From: Flavobacterium sp. 11
GTDB lineage: Bacteria; Bacteroidota; Bacteroidia; Flavobacteriales; Flavobacteriaceae
Reading direction: 5' to 3'
NCBI RefSeq assembly: GCF_002754315.1
Contig: NZ_PEFE01000001.1
Coordinates: forward strand, 930,001-994,000
Length of the DNA stretch: 64,000 bases
The first letter of the stretch is position 1. Every line of letters begins with the position of its first letter. The position numbers were made by a program, and so were the translations under genes. This document shows, in pieces, positions 17,815-26,331 of this stretch. The notes below the pieces were generated by a model that had not been told where the DNA came from, ran no database searches, and saw only the letters and a program-made list of their open reading frames with translations.

Positions 17815-19256
17815 ACGATAAAAAAAATATAGACCGATTGTTTCAAGAGCGATTCAAAGATTTTGAATCAGAGCCCAGTAAACAAGTTTGGATAAATATC
17901 CAGGCCTCTTTAAAAGAAAAAGAGGAGGACCGAAAAGTAATTCCTTTTTGGATGAAATCTTCTGGGATAGCCGCCGCTTTCCTTTTAGGTTTTTTTGCAT
18001 TGAACACCATTGTAAACAATAAATTTGAAATAAAAAATGGTGTCGTTATAGACACGAAAGTTTTAAAAAATTCGTTTGAAGGAAAGGATTCTACTCTTGA
18101 TAAAACAAAAAGAGCGCGTAATCCTTTAGAAGTGAAAACAATTCCTCAGGTCGTAGTTAACAAAATTAAAACAGGAAAAACAGATGAAAAAGAAATTATA
18201 TCTTCTGATAGATTTAAAATCAATTCGAACAAAGAGAAGAATCAGAACGGTTCTGTTGTTTATTTCCAAAAAAATAATTCACCGCTAAAACAAACAACAG
18301 CAAATAATGACAACCAAAACGCTACGGTTGTTACTGCTGAAAAAAACAATACAAAAACCCATAATCCGTTTGAAAACATTCAACAAAATCAAACACTGGA
18401 AAAAAGCAATTTAAAAGAGAATGAAAACGCTAAAATTGCAGCAATAGACACTAAAAAAGAGCCTTCAAGTCCTGCTGAAACTCCAAATGAATTAGAAGAA
18501 ATCCTTAAAAAGAAAAAAGGAGAAGAAAAAGAGGCTGTGGTTCTCAATCAAAAAAACAAGTGGCAAATTACGCCAAATATTGCGGCTGTATATCTGAATT
18601 CGAATTCAGGCGGTTCTGCCATTGACCCTCAATTTTCAGAAAATCAAAAAACAGGCGATAACAGCTTAAGTTTTGGTGTTGGGGTAAATTATGCTGTTTC
18701 TAAAAAAGTAGCCTTACGAAGCGGAATTAACAAGCTCTCGTTAGGATACAACACGAATAACGTAGTCTACTCGACAGGTTTGGCAAATAATAATCTGGCA
18801 AATATTAATTATTCCTCAAATGCATTAATTGAGATTAAAAACCAATCAGCTCTGAACGGCTTAATCACTTTTGAAAAAGACCTACAAAAAACCAATACAG
18901 GCGCCATCAATCAAAAAATGGGTTATTATGAAGTTCCTTTGGAGGTTTCCTATGCTGTTTTGGATAAAAAATTTGGAATTAACGTTATTGGAGGTGTAAG
19001 TACTTTGTTTCTCAGCCAAAATAAAATATCGTTAGTTTCATCTGAAACCAATGTGAAATTAGGCGAAGCAAAAAATTTGAATCAAGTCCATTTCAGTACT
19101 AATGTGGGTTTAGGATTTAAGTACCAGATTATAAAATCATTCCAAATTAATGTGGAACCAATGGTAAAATATCAATTGAATACATTTTCAAACAACTCGG
19201 GCGACTTTAAACCGCTATTTATCGGATTATATTCTGGTATTAGCTATAGCTTTTAA
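17811..19256 (+). CDS. Anti-sigma-like membrane protein with barrel-like C-terminal domain
   Basis: This 481-residue protein starts with a cytoplasmic-looking segment (IDRLFQERFKDFESEPSKQVWINI). One membrane helix follows (about residues 49-65, SSGIAAAFLLGFFALNTIV), then a long Lys/Asn/Gln-rich linker to about residue 245. The final 230 residues show regular alternating strands and end YSGISYSF, with a terminal Phe as in outer-membrane barrel (PorT-like) proteins. Being translationally coupled to the ECF sigma gene makes it the likely anti-sigma partner. A single protein with an inner-membrane helix and a barrel-like end is a pattern I recall from Flavobacteria. How it signals is unknown. Its 3' end overlaps the convergent plsC gene by 17 bases. 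Confidence 0.7.
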   Translation: MNDKKNIDRLFQERFKDFESEPSKQVWINIQASLKEKEEDRKVIPFWMKSSGIAAAFLLGFFALNTIVNNKFEIKNGVVIDTKVLKNSFEGKDSTLDKTKRARNPLEVKTIPQVVVNKIKTGKTDEKEIISSDRFKINSNKEKNQNGSVVYFQKNNSPLKQTTANNDNQNATVVTAEKNNTKTHNPFENIQQNQTLEKSNLKENENAKIAAIDTKKEPSSPAETPNELEEILKKKKGEEKEAVVLNQKNKWQITPNIAAVYLNSNSGGSAIDPQFSENQKTGDNSLSFGVGVNYAVSKKVALRSGINKLSLGYNTNNVVYSTGLANNNLANINYSSNALIEIKNQSALNGLITFEKDLQKTNTGAINQKMGYYEVPLEVSYAVLDKKFGINVIGGVSTLFLSQNKISLVSSETNVKLGEAKNLNQVHFSTNVGLGFKYQIIKSFQINVEPMVKYQLNTFSNNSGDFKPLFIGLYSGISYSF

Positions 19257-20001
19257 TTGGATCAGAATCGAAAGCTACTAGTTGATTGTATATTATCTCG
19301 CGTACTTCTTCACGAATTTCTTTTCGATCAACGCCGGTTTTTCCTAAAGTTTCTATGTGTGAATGCATTTTTACACGCATAATTCCTGGGCTTCCGCTGA
19401 AAAAAGTATACGAAAATCTCTTCTTGTTATCAGCAAAAGTAATGGGAACTATAGGAATTTCGTGTTCTATCGCCAATCGGAAAGCACCGTCTTTGAAAGT
19501 ATCTAACAAAATAGATTCATCATCCGGAACGCCGCCTTCAGGAAAAATACAAATACTCAATCCTTGATTGATTCTTTTTTGAGCGCGATTAAAGACTTCC
19601 ATTCTGCTTTTTGAAGAACTTCTGTCTACCAAAATACAGGTTCTTTTATAGAAAAATCCAAACAAAGGAATTTTTGAAAGTTCTTTTTTACCCACAAAAA
19701 CAAACGGATTTCTAGTCAATGCAAGCATCAGCATAATATCGGCCATGGAAGTATGATTGGCAACAATCATATAACTTTTTTGGTATTCCATTTCTTGGTT
19801 TTTATCTATTTTATAATAGAATCCCATACCGAAAAGAATAAATTTTGCCCAAATACGAGCCATCTTAAAAAAATAAGGATAACCGCTTTCTGTCAGGATT
19901 GACAATACCAGAAAAGGAAACATCACCAATATGGGAATGGCCATCAAAATATAAAACCATACGCGCCACAAAACCCAAAAAACAATTTTTAATCCTCTCA
20001 T
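19240..20001 (-). CDS. plsC: 1-acyl-sn-glycerol-3-phosphate acyltransferase
   Basis: This 253-residue protein has the acyltransferase motif I NHTSMADIMLML (H-x4-D, about residues 82-93) and motif III region FPEGGVPDDES (about 155). A hydrophobic N-terminal segment (about residues 5-35) would anchor it in the inner membrane. The family acylates lysophosphatidate to phosphatidate in phospholipid synthesis. The gene is convergent with the anti-sigma-like gene, overlapping it by 17 bases. A related lysophospholipid or ornithine-lipid acyltransferase is possible. Confidence 0.87.
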   Translation of the reverse strand: MRGLKIVFWVLWRVWFYILMAIPILVMFPFLVLSILTESGYPYFFKMARIWAKFILFGMGFYYKIDKNQEMEYQKSYMIVANHTSMADIMLMLALTRNPFVFVGKKELSKIPLFGFFYKRTCILVDRSSSKSRMEVFNRAQKRINQGLSICIFPEGGVPDDESILLDTFKDGAFRLAIEHEIPIVPITFADNKKRFSYTFFSGSPGIMRVKMHSHIETLGKTGVDRKEIREEVREIIYNQLVAFDSDPIKSYS

Positions 20002-20085
20002 AAGTTCAAAAGTAAGAAATCGTAGGCGAATAATAATAAAAGAATTTGCTTTGGAAAGCTAAGTATTAGAAAAACTTTACAATCG

Positions 20086-20121
20086 TTGCAAACTTTGCGA
20101 AAATCTTTGCGAACTTTGCGG
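20086..20121 (+). repeat. Short CTTTGCG motif repeated upstream of trpS
   Basis: Four copies of TTTGCR lie within about 35 bases (CAAACTTTGCG, ATCTTTGCG, AACTTTGCGG) directly before the trpS leader. Each copy also resembles the TTTG half of the Bacteroidota -7 element, so it may include the trpS promoter or be a dispersed intergenic repeat. Confidence 0.5.
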
Positions 20122-20138
20122 TTAAGAAAAAAGAAATA

Positions 20139-21110
20139 ATGGCAAAAATACTTACAGGCGTTCAAAGTACAGGAACACCACATTTAGGAAACTTACTTGG
20201 CGCAATCATTCCCGCAATAGCATTATCAAATAAACCTGAAAACGAATCCTTTCTTTTCATTGCCGATTTACATTCGATAACACAAATAAAAAACGGCGAA
20301 ACCCTACGAACTAATACCTACAGTACTGCTGCTGCTTGGTTGGCGTGTGGTTTGAATGTGGACAAAGTAGTTTTCTACAGACAATCGGATGTGCCGCAAA
20401 CAGCGGAATTATCTTGGTATTTGAGTTGTTTTTTCCCTTTTCAACGCTTGACATTAGCACATTCTTTCAAAGACAAAGCCGACAGACTCGAAGATGTAAA
20501 CGCTGGTTTATTTTCGTATCCAATGCTGATGGCTGCCGATATTTTATTATACGATGCAGAGTTTGTTCCCGTAGGAAAAGACCAATTGCAACACCTTGAA
20601 ATCACACGTGATGTAGCATCTCGTTTCAACCATCAAATGGGAGAAACGTTCGTAATTCCCGAAGCCAAAATTCAGGAAGACAGTATGCTTATTCCAGGAA
20701 CCAATGGCGGAAAGATGAGTAAATCAGCCAATAATATTATCAATATCTTTTTAGACGACAAAGCATTACGCAAACAGGTGATGAGCATTGAAACCGACAG
20801 CACACCGCTGGAAGATCCTAAAAATCCAGATACGTGCAATGCTTTTGCTATTTATTCTTTATTGGCAAATGAAGAACAAATCGCAGCCATGAAAGCCAAT
20901 TACCTTGGCGGAAATTACGGTTATGGTCACGCCAAACAAGCGTTATTTGAATTGATTACAGAAACTTTCAAAACCGAAAGAGAAAAATACAATTACTACA
21001 TCAATAACCTTCCTGAAGTAGATGCTTTACTCAAGAAAGGAGCCGAAAAAGCGACCGTTGTTGCCAATGGTGTTTTGAACAGAGTAAGAGAAAAATTGGG
21101 ATTTGAGTAA
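20139..21110 (+). CDS. trpS: Tryptophanyl-tRNA synthetase
   Basis: This 323-residue class I synthetase has the HIGH-like signature GTPHLGNLLGA (about residues 11-21) and the KMSKS signature GGKMSKSANNI (about 193). The intermediate AYPMLMAADILLY-type motif (FSYPMLMAADILLYDAEFVPVGKDQ) is typical of TrpRS. It charges tRNA-Trp with tryptophan. The ATG at 20139 gives the usual start MAKILTGVQSTGTPHLGN. A small lipoprotein gene follows after 15 bases. Confidence 0.95.
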   Translation: MAKILTGVQSTGTPHLGNLLGAIIPAIALSNKPENESFLFIADLHSITQIKNGETLRTNTYSTAAAWLACGLNVDKVVFYRQSDVPQTAELSWYLSCFFPFQRLTLAHSFKDKADRLEDVNAGLFSYPMLMAADILLYDAEFVPVGKDQLQHLEITRDVASRFNHQMGETFVIPEAKIQEDSMLIPGTNGGKMSKSANNIINIFLDDKALRKQVMSIETDSTPLEDPKNPDTCNAFAIYSLLANEEQIAAMKANYLGGNYGYGHAKQALFELITETFKTEREKYNYYINNLPEVDALLKKGAEKATVVANGVLNRVREKLGFE

Positions 21111-21125
21111 AATCATATAAATCAG

Positions 21126-21548
21126 ATGAAAAACACACTTAAATTTTTTGCATTATTATTCATTTTAATAAACAGCAGTTGCAAACCACAAATGGTGCAA
21201 ACAACTAAAGATGCTTATTTATTAAAAACAAATGAGCAACAATTTATTAATAAACCGTTAAATGATTTGCTGAAGGAAATCAAACCCGAAATAAAAACGG
21301 GTTATGGAACCAATGAAGAAGGATTACAATATTTCGCTTTTAGATTTAGAACGCCTGAACAATGGAAAAAGAATGAGGGAGTCTGGGAAGATCGTGTGGC
21401 ACTATATGTATATGTAAAAGACCCAATAGATTGGCAATATGAAAAAAGACCTAAAGGAAAAGAAACTGTTTGGACTAGAGAAGATGCTAAAAAATATGGA
21501 AAACTTATTATAACCAGAATAAAAGTAATTAATAAACCTAAAGAATAA
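21126..21548 (+). CDS. Putative lipoprotein of unknown function
   Basis: This 140-residue protein has a lipoprotein-like signal (FFALLFILINSSC, Cys19 followed by KPQ). The mature part is mixed alpha/beta with charged residues and a region YFAFRFRTPEQWKKNEGVWEDRVALYVYVKDP. No family is recognised. It follows trpS after 15 bases and ends just before a strong hairpin, so it is probably co-transcribed with trpS. Confidence 0.65.
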   Translation: MKNTLKFFALLFILINSSCKPQMVQTTKDAYLLKTNEQQFINKPLNDLLKEIKPEIKTGYGTNEEGLQYFAFRFRTPEQWKKNEGVWEDRVALYVYVKDPIDWQYEKRPKGKETVWTREDAKKYGKLIITRIKVINKPKE

Positions 21549-21556
21549 AAAAATAT

Positions 21557-21592
21557 AAAAAAGTAGTTTCAAGATTTTGAAACTACTTTTTT
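21557..21592. terminator. Bidirectional terminator between the lipoprotein gene and dprA
   Basis: AAAAAAGTAGTTTCAA and TTGAAACTACTTTTTT pair over 16 bases around a four-base loop, flanked by A and T runs. It serves two convergent genes: the plus gene stops at 21548 and dprA at 21591. Confidence 0.9.
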
Positions 21593-22691
21593 ATATCGCC
21601 TCAAACAATTTCCCCGGCAAAGGTCGTATCACGCCTTTCAGCTCCATATTCAACAGCATTCCTGAGATTTTATGAATAGGAAAATCACAGCGCAAAGCAA
21701 TAATATCCATTAGTTCTTTCCCTGTCTTAAGGAGGTAATCGTATACTTTTTGCTCGTCATCATCTAAGCTTACAAACAATTGTTTTTGTACGGGTTTTGA
21801 TTCTTTTTGGATATCCCAATTCAGGATATAAATCAAATCCGCAGCGCTCGTCAAGACATTTGCTTTTTGGGTTTTTATCAGGTTGTTACAACCTTGGCTG
21901 TACTTATCCGTAACACGTCCCGGAACCGCAAAAACATCACGGTTGTAATCATTCGCCATATTTGCCGTAATCAATGAACCACCTCTATCAGCTGATTCAA
22001 TTACGATTGTCGCTTCAGACATTCCTGCGACTATTCTGTTTCTTCGAACGAAATTTTCTTTATCGGGATTGGAGGAACTCCAAAACTCAGTCATGAAACC
22101 ACCGTTCTGTTCTACTTTCGACACATATTTTTTATGGGTTTTCGGGTAAATTTGGTTTAAACCGTGCGCTACTACTCCTATTGTTTGTAAATTATGTTCC
22201 ATTGCCAGTTGATGCGCCACAATATCAACGCCATACGCAAAACCACTGACGATTATAGGATCTAGCGGAGCCAAATCTTCAATCAATTTTCTGCAAAATT
22301 CCGTTCCGTACGAGGTAATTTGGCGCGTTCCTACAATACTGATTATTTTTCTGTTTTTTAAATTGATGTTTCCAGAGGTGAATAATAAAAGTGGTCCGTC
22401 AATACAATGTTTCAAGCGTTCCGGATAATCCTCGTCCTGAAAATAAACAGCATTGATTTCATTCGCTTTTATAAACTCCAGTTCTTGAGTTGCTTTTTCG
22501 AAAACCGATTTATCTTTTAAATTTTTCAGCAAAACAGAGCCTACTCCATCAATAGCAGCAAGTTGCGAAGCCTTTGTATTAAAAACCGCTTCTGCAGTTC
22601 CAAAATGGGTAAGCAGTTTTTTGGCCATTATGTCGCCCACACCCTCTATTCTTTGCAATGCCAATAAATAAAATAAATCCTGCTCTTTCAT
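21591..22691 (-). CDS. dprA: DNA-processing protein DprA
   Basis: This 366-residue protein starts with an HhH/SAM-like segment (residues about 5-60: RIEGVGDIMAKKLLTHFG, IDGVGSVLLKNL). A Rossmann-like DprA/Smf core follows at about 85-290 (IVGTRQITSYGTEFCRKLIEDL, IVSGFAYGVDIVAHQLAM, ENFVRRNRIVAGMSEATIVIES, GGSLITANMANDYNRDVFAVPG). A winged-helix C-terminus is at about 305-366. DprA protects incoming single-stranded DNA and loads RecA during natural transformation. Its presence hints at, but does not prove, natural competence. Confidence 0.95.
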   Translation of the reverse strand: MKEQDLFYLLALQRIEGVGDIMAKKLLTHFGTAEAVFNTKASQLAAIDGVGSVLLKNLKDKSVFEKATQELEFIKANEINAVYFQDEDYPERLKHCIDGPLLLFTSGNINLKNRKIISIVGTRQITSYGTEFCRKLIEDLAPLDPIIVSGFAYGVDIVAHQLAMEHNLQTIGVVAHGLNQIYPKTHKKYVSKVEQNGGFMTEFWSSSNPDKENFVRRNRIVAGMSEATIVIESADRGGSLITANMANDYNRDVFAVPGRVTDKYSQGCNNLIKTQKANVLTSAADLIYILNWDIQKESKPVQKQLFVSLDDDEQKVYDYLLKTGKELMDIIALRCDFPIHKISGMLLNMELKGVIRPLPGKLFEAI

Positions 22692-22857
22692 ATGTAGATA
22701 ATACTTGTTTTTTATTAGAATATGGAATACGCCAGTTTAAAAGAAATCTTTATTTATGTTTGTATAACGATTAAACATAGCTATTTCATGCTAATTATTT
22801 GAGAGTGAAATGTATAAATTTTTATGCGGATTGTTAATAAAAATTGTGAATAAAATT

Positions 22858-22886
22858 TTGATAACTATTTTGGTTGTATAACTTTG
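22858..22886 (+). promoter_or_regulatory. Strong Bacteroidota promoter with near-leaderless start
   Basis: TTG (22858-22860), 18 bases, then TAACTTTG (22879-22886) match the -33/-7 consensus. The expected transcription start is about 22890, only a few bases before the ATG at 22892. The element also lies inside an upstream TTG extension of the reading frame, which argues against that start. Confidence 0.7.
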
Positions 22887-22891
22887 TAAGT

Positions 22892-23839
22892 ATGAAAATC
22901 GAACTATACATCGCGCAGCTTTTATACCGTTATCAATGTGTTACCGTTCCTGGTTTCGGAGCTTTTTTGACCGAAATTCAATCGGCTAAACTAAACGAAA
23001 GTACAAATTCATTTTCTCCACCCAAAAAAATGATTGCTTTCAATGCTAATCTAAAAAACAATGATGGTTTATTGGCCAGTCATATCGCTTTAGCAGAGAA
23101 AACGTCTTATGAGTATGCGGTAAGCGCAATTCAATATGAGGTTTTTAATTGGAAAAAAGCATTAGAAGAAAACGAACTTTTTTCTATAAAAAATGTAGGT
23201 GACCTTCGTTTGAACGCGGATCATAATATCGTTTTCACGCCTTATGATCAAACGAATTATTTAACCAGTTCTTTTGGATTGGCTCCTTTTGTTTCACCAC
23301 TTGTAAAAAGAGCAATCTTCGAAAAAGAAGTAGAAGCAATCGAAGAAAAAGCAACCATCACAATGGTTCCTGAACATACCAGAACAGCAAATCCATATTT
23401 AAAATACGCTGCTATTTTTGTGTTAGGATTAGGACTTGCAGGAAGCGTTGGTTATCCAATGTATCAAAACCAAATCGCCTCAGAAACGATTCTTGTTGAA
23501 ACTGCCGTTCAAAAACAAGTTCAAAATAAAATTCAGCAAGCCACTTTCTTCATCGAAAGTCCGGTTCCTGCTGTTACACTTTCCGTAAAATCGACTGCCG
23601 AAATAAAAATGCCGTATCACATTATGGCTGGAGTCTACAGAGAAGAAAAAAATGCAGACAAAACGTTGCGAATTTTAAATCGTTTAGGATATGATGCCAA
23701 ACGAATCGCTCCTAATAAAAATGGTTATTTTCCAGTTTTATATGGCAGTTACGCCACATTTGCTGAAGCAGAAAAAGCAAAAAAAGAAATTAATGAAAAG
23801 CACAACCCAGAGGCTTGGATATTAATTCAATCACTATAA
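22892..23839 (+). CDS. HU-CCDC81 and SPOR domain protein (cell-envelope protein)
   Basis: This 315-residue protein has an N-terminal pair of CCDC81-like prokaryotic HU domains (about residues 1-130: IAQLLYRYQCVTVPGFGAFLTE, then YEVFNWKKALEENELFSIKNVGDL). One membrane helix follows (about 172-190, YAAIFVLGLGLAGSVGYP), then a periplasmic linker and a C-terminal SPOR domain (about 240-315, YHIMAGVYREEKNADKTLRILNRLG). SPOR domains bind denuded septal peptidoglycan, so a role in division or envelope organisation is likely. The frame extends six codons upstream to a TTG at 22874, but a -7 element occupies it, so ATG 22892 is chosen. Confidence 0.85.
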   Translation: MKIELYIAQLLYRYQCVTVPGFGAFLTEIQSAKLNESTNSFSPPKKMIAFNANLKNNDGLLASHIALAEKTSYEYAVSAIQYEVFNWKKALEENELFSIKNVGDLRLNADHNIVFTPYDQTNYLTSSFGLAPFVSPLVKRAIFEKEVEAIEEKATITMVPEHTRTANPYLKYAAIFVLGLGLAGSVGYPMYQNQIASETILVETAVQKQVQNKIQQATFFIESPVPAVTLSVKSTAEIKMPYHIMAGVYREEKNADKTLRILNRLGYDAKRIAPNKNGYFPVLYGSYATFAEAEKAKKEINEKHNPEAWILIQSL

Positions 23840-23843
23840 AAAC

Positions 23844-23877
23844 AAAAACCCTATTCTTACCGAATAGGGTTTTTTAT
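23844..23877. terminator. Terminator between the SPOR gene and the helicase gene
   Basis: AAAACCCTATTC and GAATAGGGTTTTTT pair around a short loop, with A and T runs on the outer sides. It sits between two convergent stop codons. Confidence 0.85.
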
Positions 23878-23895
23878 TTTTAGCGCTTTATTGCT

Positions 23896-26163
23896 TTAAT
23901 TCAAACTCGCTTTATACATCCTCGCTTCTTCCCAAGAGAATTTATGACCGTGTTTTTCCATCATGGTATTCAGTGATTCTTCTTTATATCCGGCAAAAGC
24001 AGCTGCCAAATCCTGCATTTTATCCTCCGGTAAAACTTCTGAAATGGATACCGCTTTGGTTTGTATCAACTTCACAAAATGCGAGTAAATCGTTTGTTTC
24101 GTCAACACCCTGATTGTAGCAATATCTTCAATTGATTTCTTTTCTACCCATAATTCATAGGTTTCCTGAACAGTTGATTTTTTAGGCGCTACTGTTTTTG
24201 ATTTTTTCGAAGTATAACGTTCCACGTCTTTTTCGTCTTCAATCAGTGTTATATTTACTTCCTTGAATTGATTTTGTATGGCTTCCGTTTTTCGGCTGAT
24301 GTATTTTTTTATTTCTGAGGAAGTCAATTTCTCTTTCGAAATGGTTTCTCCTGCAACAACGGTTTCAATCAATAATTTAGCCTTCATTAAGCGCAGAACG
24401 GCCTTGGTTTGCAATTCTTCCAGCACGATTAATTCATCGTAAAAAGCTTTTACTTTTTTGATGCGTTTTACTTCTTCTATTTTCCAAAGGATTTCAAAAA
24501 CCAAATCGTCCATTGGTTTTAGGAAATAACTGAAAGCGGCTTGAATGCGTTCTGAAACATGATTCATATCGACTGTTTCCTGACCAAAAAGTTTATTCAA
24601 TTGCGAAATGAATTTTTTGGATGGATCCAAAAGCTGTTCGATGACTTCCGTTTGCTTTTTGGCCCAAACGGCATGCTTGGATTTCTCTGATATTTCTGAT
24701 TTTTCGTTGTAACTGAATTTATGATTGCGCCATTCCTGAGCCAAATCACTCCAATCGAACGTGTTTATCAGATAGTTATGAATGAAATTTTTGGTTTCAA
24801 AATGCAGGGCATTCTCTAAAAACGAATCCGAAGCTTTGTTTAACGAATAATCCATCACATCCTGATCGTTTGAAATACCGTTCATGCGCAGCGGAGAAAG
24901 CAAAATAAGCCCTTCTAAGGAGCGTAAACGCGATAACGCGACATATGCCTGTCCAGGAAGAAAAACTTGCGAAACATCAAGCGCAGCTTTATCAAATGTC
25001 AATCCCTGGCTTTTATGAACCGTAATCGCCCACGCCAATTTGATGGGATAATGCACAAAAGTCCCTAAAACCTCTTCTTCAATTTCTTTGGTGGTTTCGT
25101 CTACTTTGTAGCGAATATTTTGCCATTCGTATTTTTCGACTTCTATGGTTTTGTTTTCTTCCGGAAAATGAACCAGGATTTCCTGACTCGAAAGCGATTT
25201 GATAATGCCCATCTTTCCGTTGAAATAATGCTTATCAAATGATAAATCGTTTTTTACAAACATGATTTGCGCGCCTACTTTCAACTGCAGTTGTTGTTCC
25301 ACGGGAAATATCTTATCTGGAAAATCTCCTGTTATTTCAGGTTTATAAACCACTAACTTTCCTTCCAGATCTTCCAAAGCCTGCGCATTCATAGAATCGG
25401 CTTTGTTGTTGTGCGTGGTTAACGTGATGTATCCTTTGTTTGCTTTTAAATCAAAATCTGGTTTTACATATTGATTTAAAGTTTGAATGTCTTGCTGGGA
25501 AATCTGGTTGTTGCGCAGATTATTCAAAACCGAAATAAACGTATCATCAGTTTGACGAAAAATCTTGGACAATTCAATGTATAAAGGCGGATGTTGCTGC
25601 ACGACATGCGAATGGAAAAAGAATTTTCCTTTGTAATAGGTTTTCAGCGTACGCCATTCTTCGTCCCGAATTACTGGCGGCAATTGCAATAAATCGCCAA
25701 TATACAAGACCTGAACGCCACCAAAAGCACTGTTTTTTTTACGTACCGTTTGCATCATATAATCCATAGCGTCCAGTAAATCAGCACGAAGCATACTCAC
25801 TTCATCAATAATCAGCAATTCCATATTGCGAATTACTGATTTTTTCAAACCGCTCATTTTGAAATGCCTGCGCAGCGTTGCTTTGGTTTCAAATTTAGTG
25901 CTTTCAGAAAATTGAGGCGATGAATTATCCGGAATAAATCCTCCAAACGGCAACTGAAACATAGAGTGAATCGTTACACCGCCAGCATTTAGCGCAGCAA
26001 TTCCTGTTGGTGCCACAACTACAGTGTTCTTGTGCGTAGTTTGAATAATTTCCCGTAAAAGGGTAGTTTTTCCCGTTCCTGCTTTCCCTGTCAGGAAAAC
26101 GGATCGATGGGTTTGATTGATGAATCGTAAAGTGTAAGCTGCGGCTTCTGAAATGGTTTGCAT
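23896..26163 (-). CDS. Pif1-like DNA helicase with C-terminal HTH domain
   Basis: This 755-residue protein has Walker A GKAGTGKTT (about residues 26-34), VVAPTGIAALNAGG (motif Ia), Walker B IIDEVSMLRADLLDAMD (about 118), and VHKSQGLTFDKAALDVS with VALSRLRSLEGLIL (motifs V/VI, about 385-420). That is the SF1B Pif1/RecD-like order. The region from about residue 560 is helical. The end (about 675-745: YELWVEKKSIEDIATIRVLTKQTIYSHFVKL) matches the RecQ-type HTH_40 domain. It probably unwinds DNA with 5'-3' polarity. The exact role (G-quadruplexes, replication forks) cannot be told. Confidence 0.9.
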   Translation of the reverse strand: MQTISEAAAYTLRFINQTHRSVFLTGKAGTGKTTLLREIIQTTHKNTVVVAPTGIAALNAGGVTIHSMFQLPFGGFIPDNSSPQFSESTKFETKATLRRHFKMSGLKKSVIRNMELLIIDEVSMLRADLLDAMDYMMQTVRKKNSAFGGVQVLYIGDLLQLPPVIRDEEWRTLKTYYKGKFFFHSHVVQQHPPLYIELSKIFRQTDDTFISVLNNLRNNQISQQDIQTLNQYVKPDFDLKANKGYITLTTHNNKADSMNAQALEDLEGKLVVYKPEITGDFPDKIFPVEQQLQLKVGAQIMFVKNDLSFDKHYFNGKMGIIKSLSSQEILVHFPEENKTIEVEKYEWQNIRYKVDETTKEIEEEVLGTFVHYPIKLAWAITVHKSQGLTFDKAALDVSQVFLPGQAYVALSRLRSLEGLILLSPLRMNGISNDQDVMDYSLNKASDSFLENALHFETKNFIHNYLINTFDWSDLAQEWRNHKFSYNEKSEISEKSKHAVWAKKQTEVIEQLLDPSKKFISQLNKLFGQETVDMNHVSERIQAAFSYFLKPMDDLVFEILWKIEEVKRIKKVKAFYDELIVLEELQTKAVLRLMKAKLLIETVVAGETISKEKLTSSEIKKYISRKTEAIQNQFKEVNITLIEDEKDVERYTSKKSKTVAPKKSTVQETYELWVEKKSIEDIATIRVLTKQTIYSHFVKLIQTKAVSISEVLPEDKMQDLAAAFAGYKEESLNTMMEKHGHKFSWEEARMYKASLN

Positions 26164-26270
26164 TAGGCGTGTATGTGTAAAGCTAAAGTATTGAAAATTA
26201 GGAATACTATTTTAATTTTGGAAAATATTTTAGGATTGTAATTCAACTATTTTTTAGCCCAGATAGCTTC

Positions 26271-26313
26271 AAAAAAAATGCCTTCAATCTAATTGTAGAC
26301 GAAGGCAATTTTT
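26271..26313 (-). terminator. Terminator after the OmpH-like gene
   Basis: TGCCTTC and GAAGGCA pair around a 15-base loop, flanked by an A run and a T run. On the minus strand it lies just after the stop of the OmpH-like gene. Confidence 0.75.
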
Positions 26314-26331
26314 TGAATTAATATAAAAAAA

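Noticed and set aside
19998..20183. Minus-strand 61-codon frame overlapping the trpS start.
   Set aside because: Low-complexity Phe/Leu-rich peptide covering the trpS leader and start; no support.
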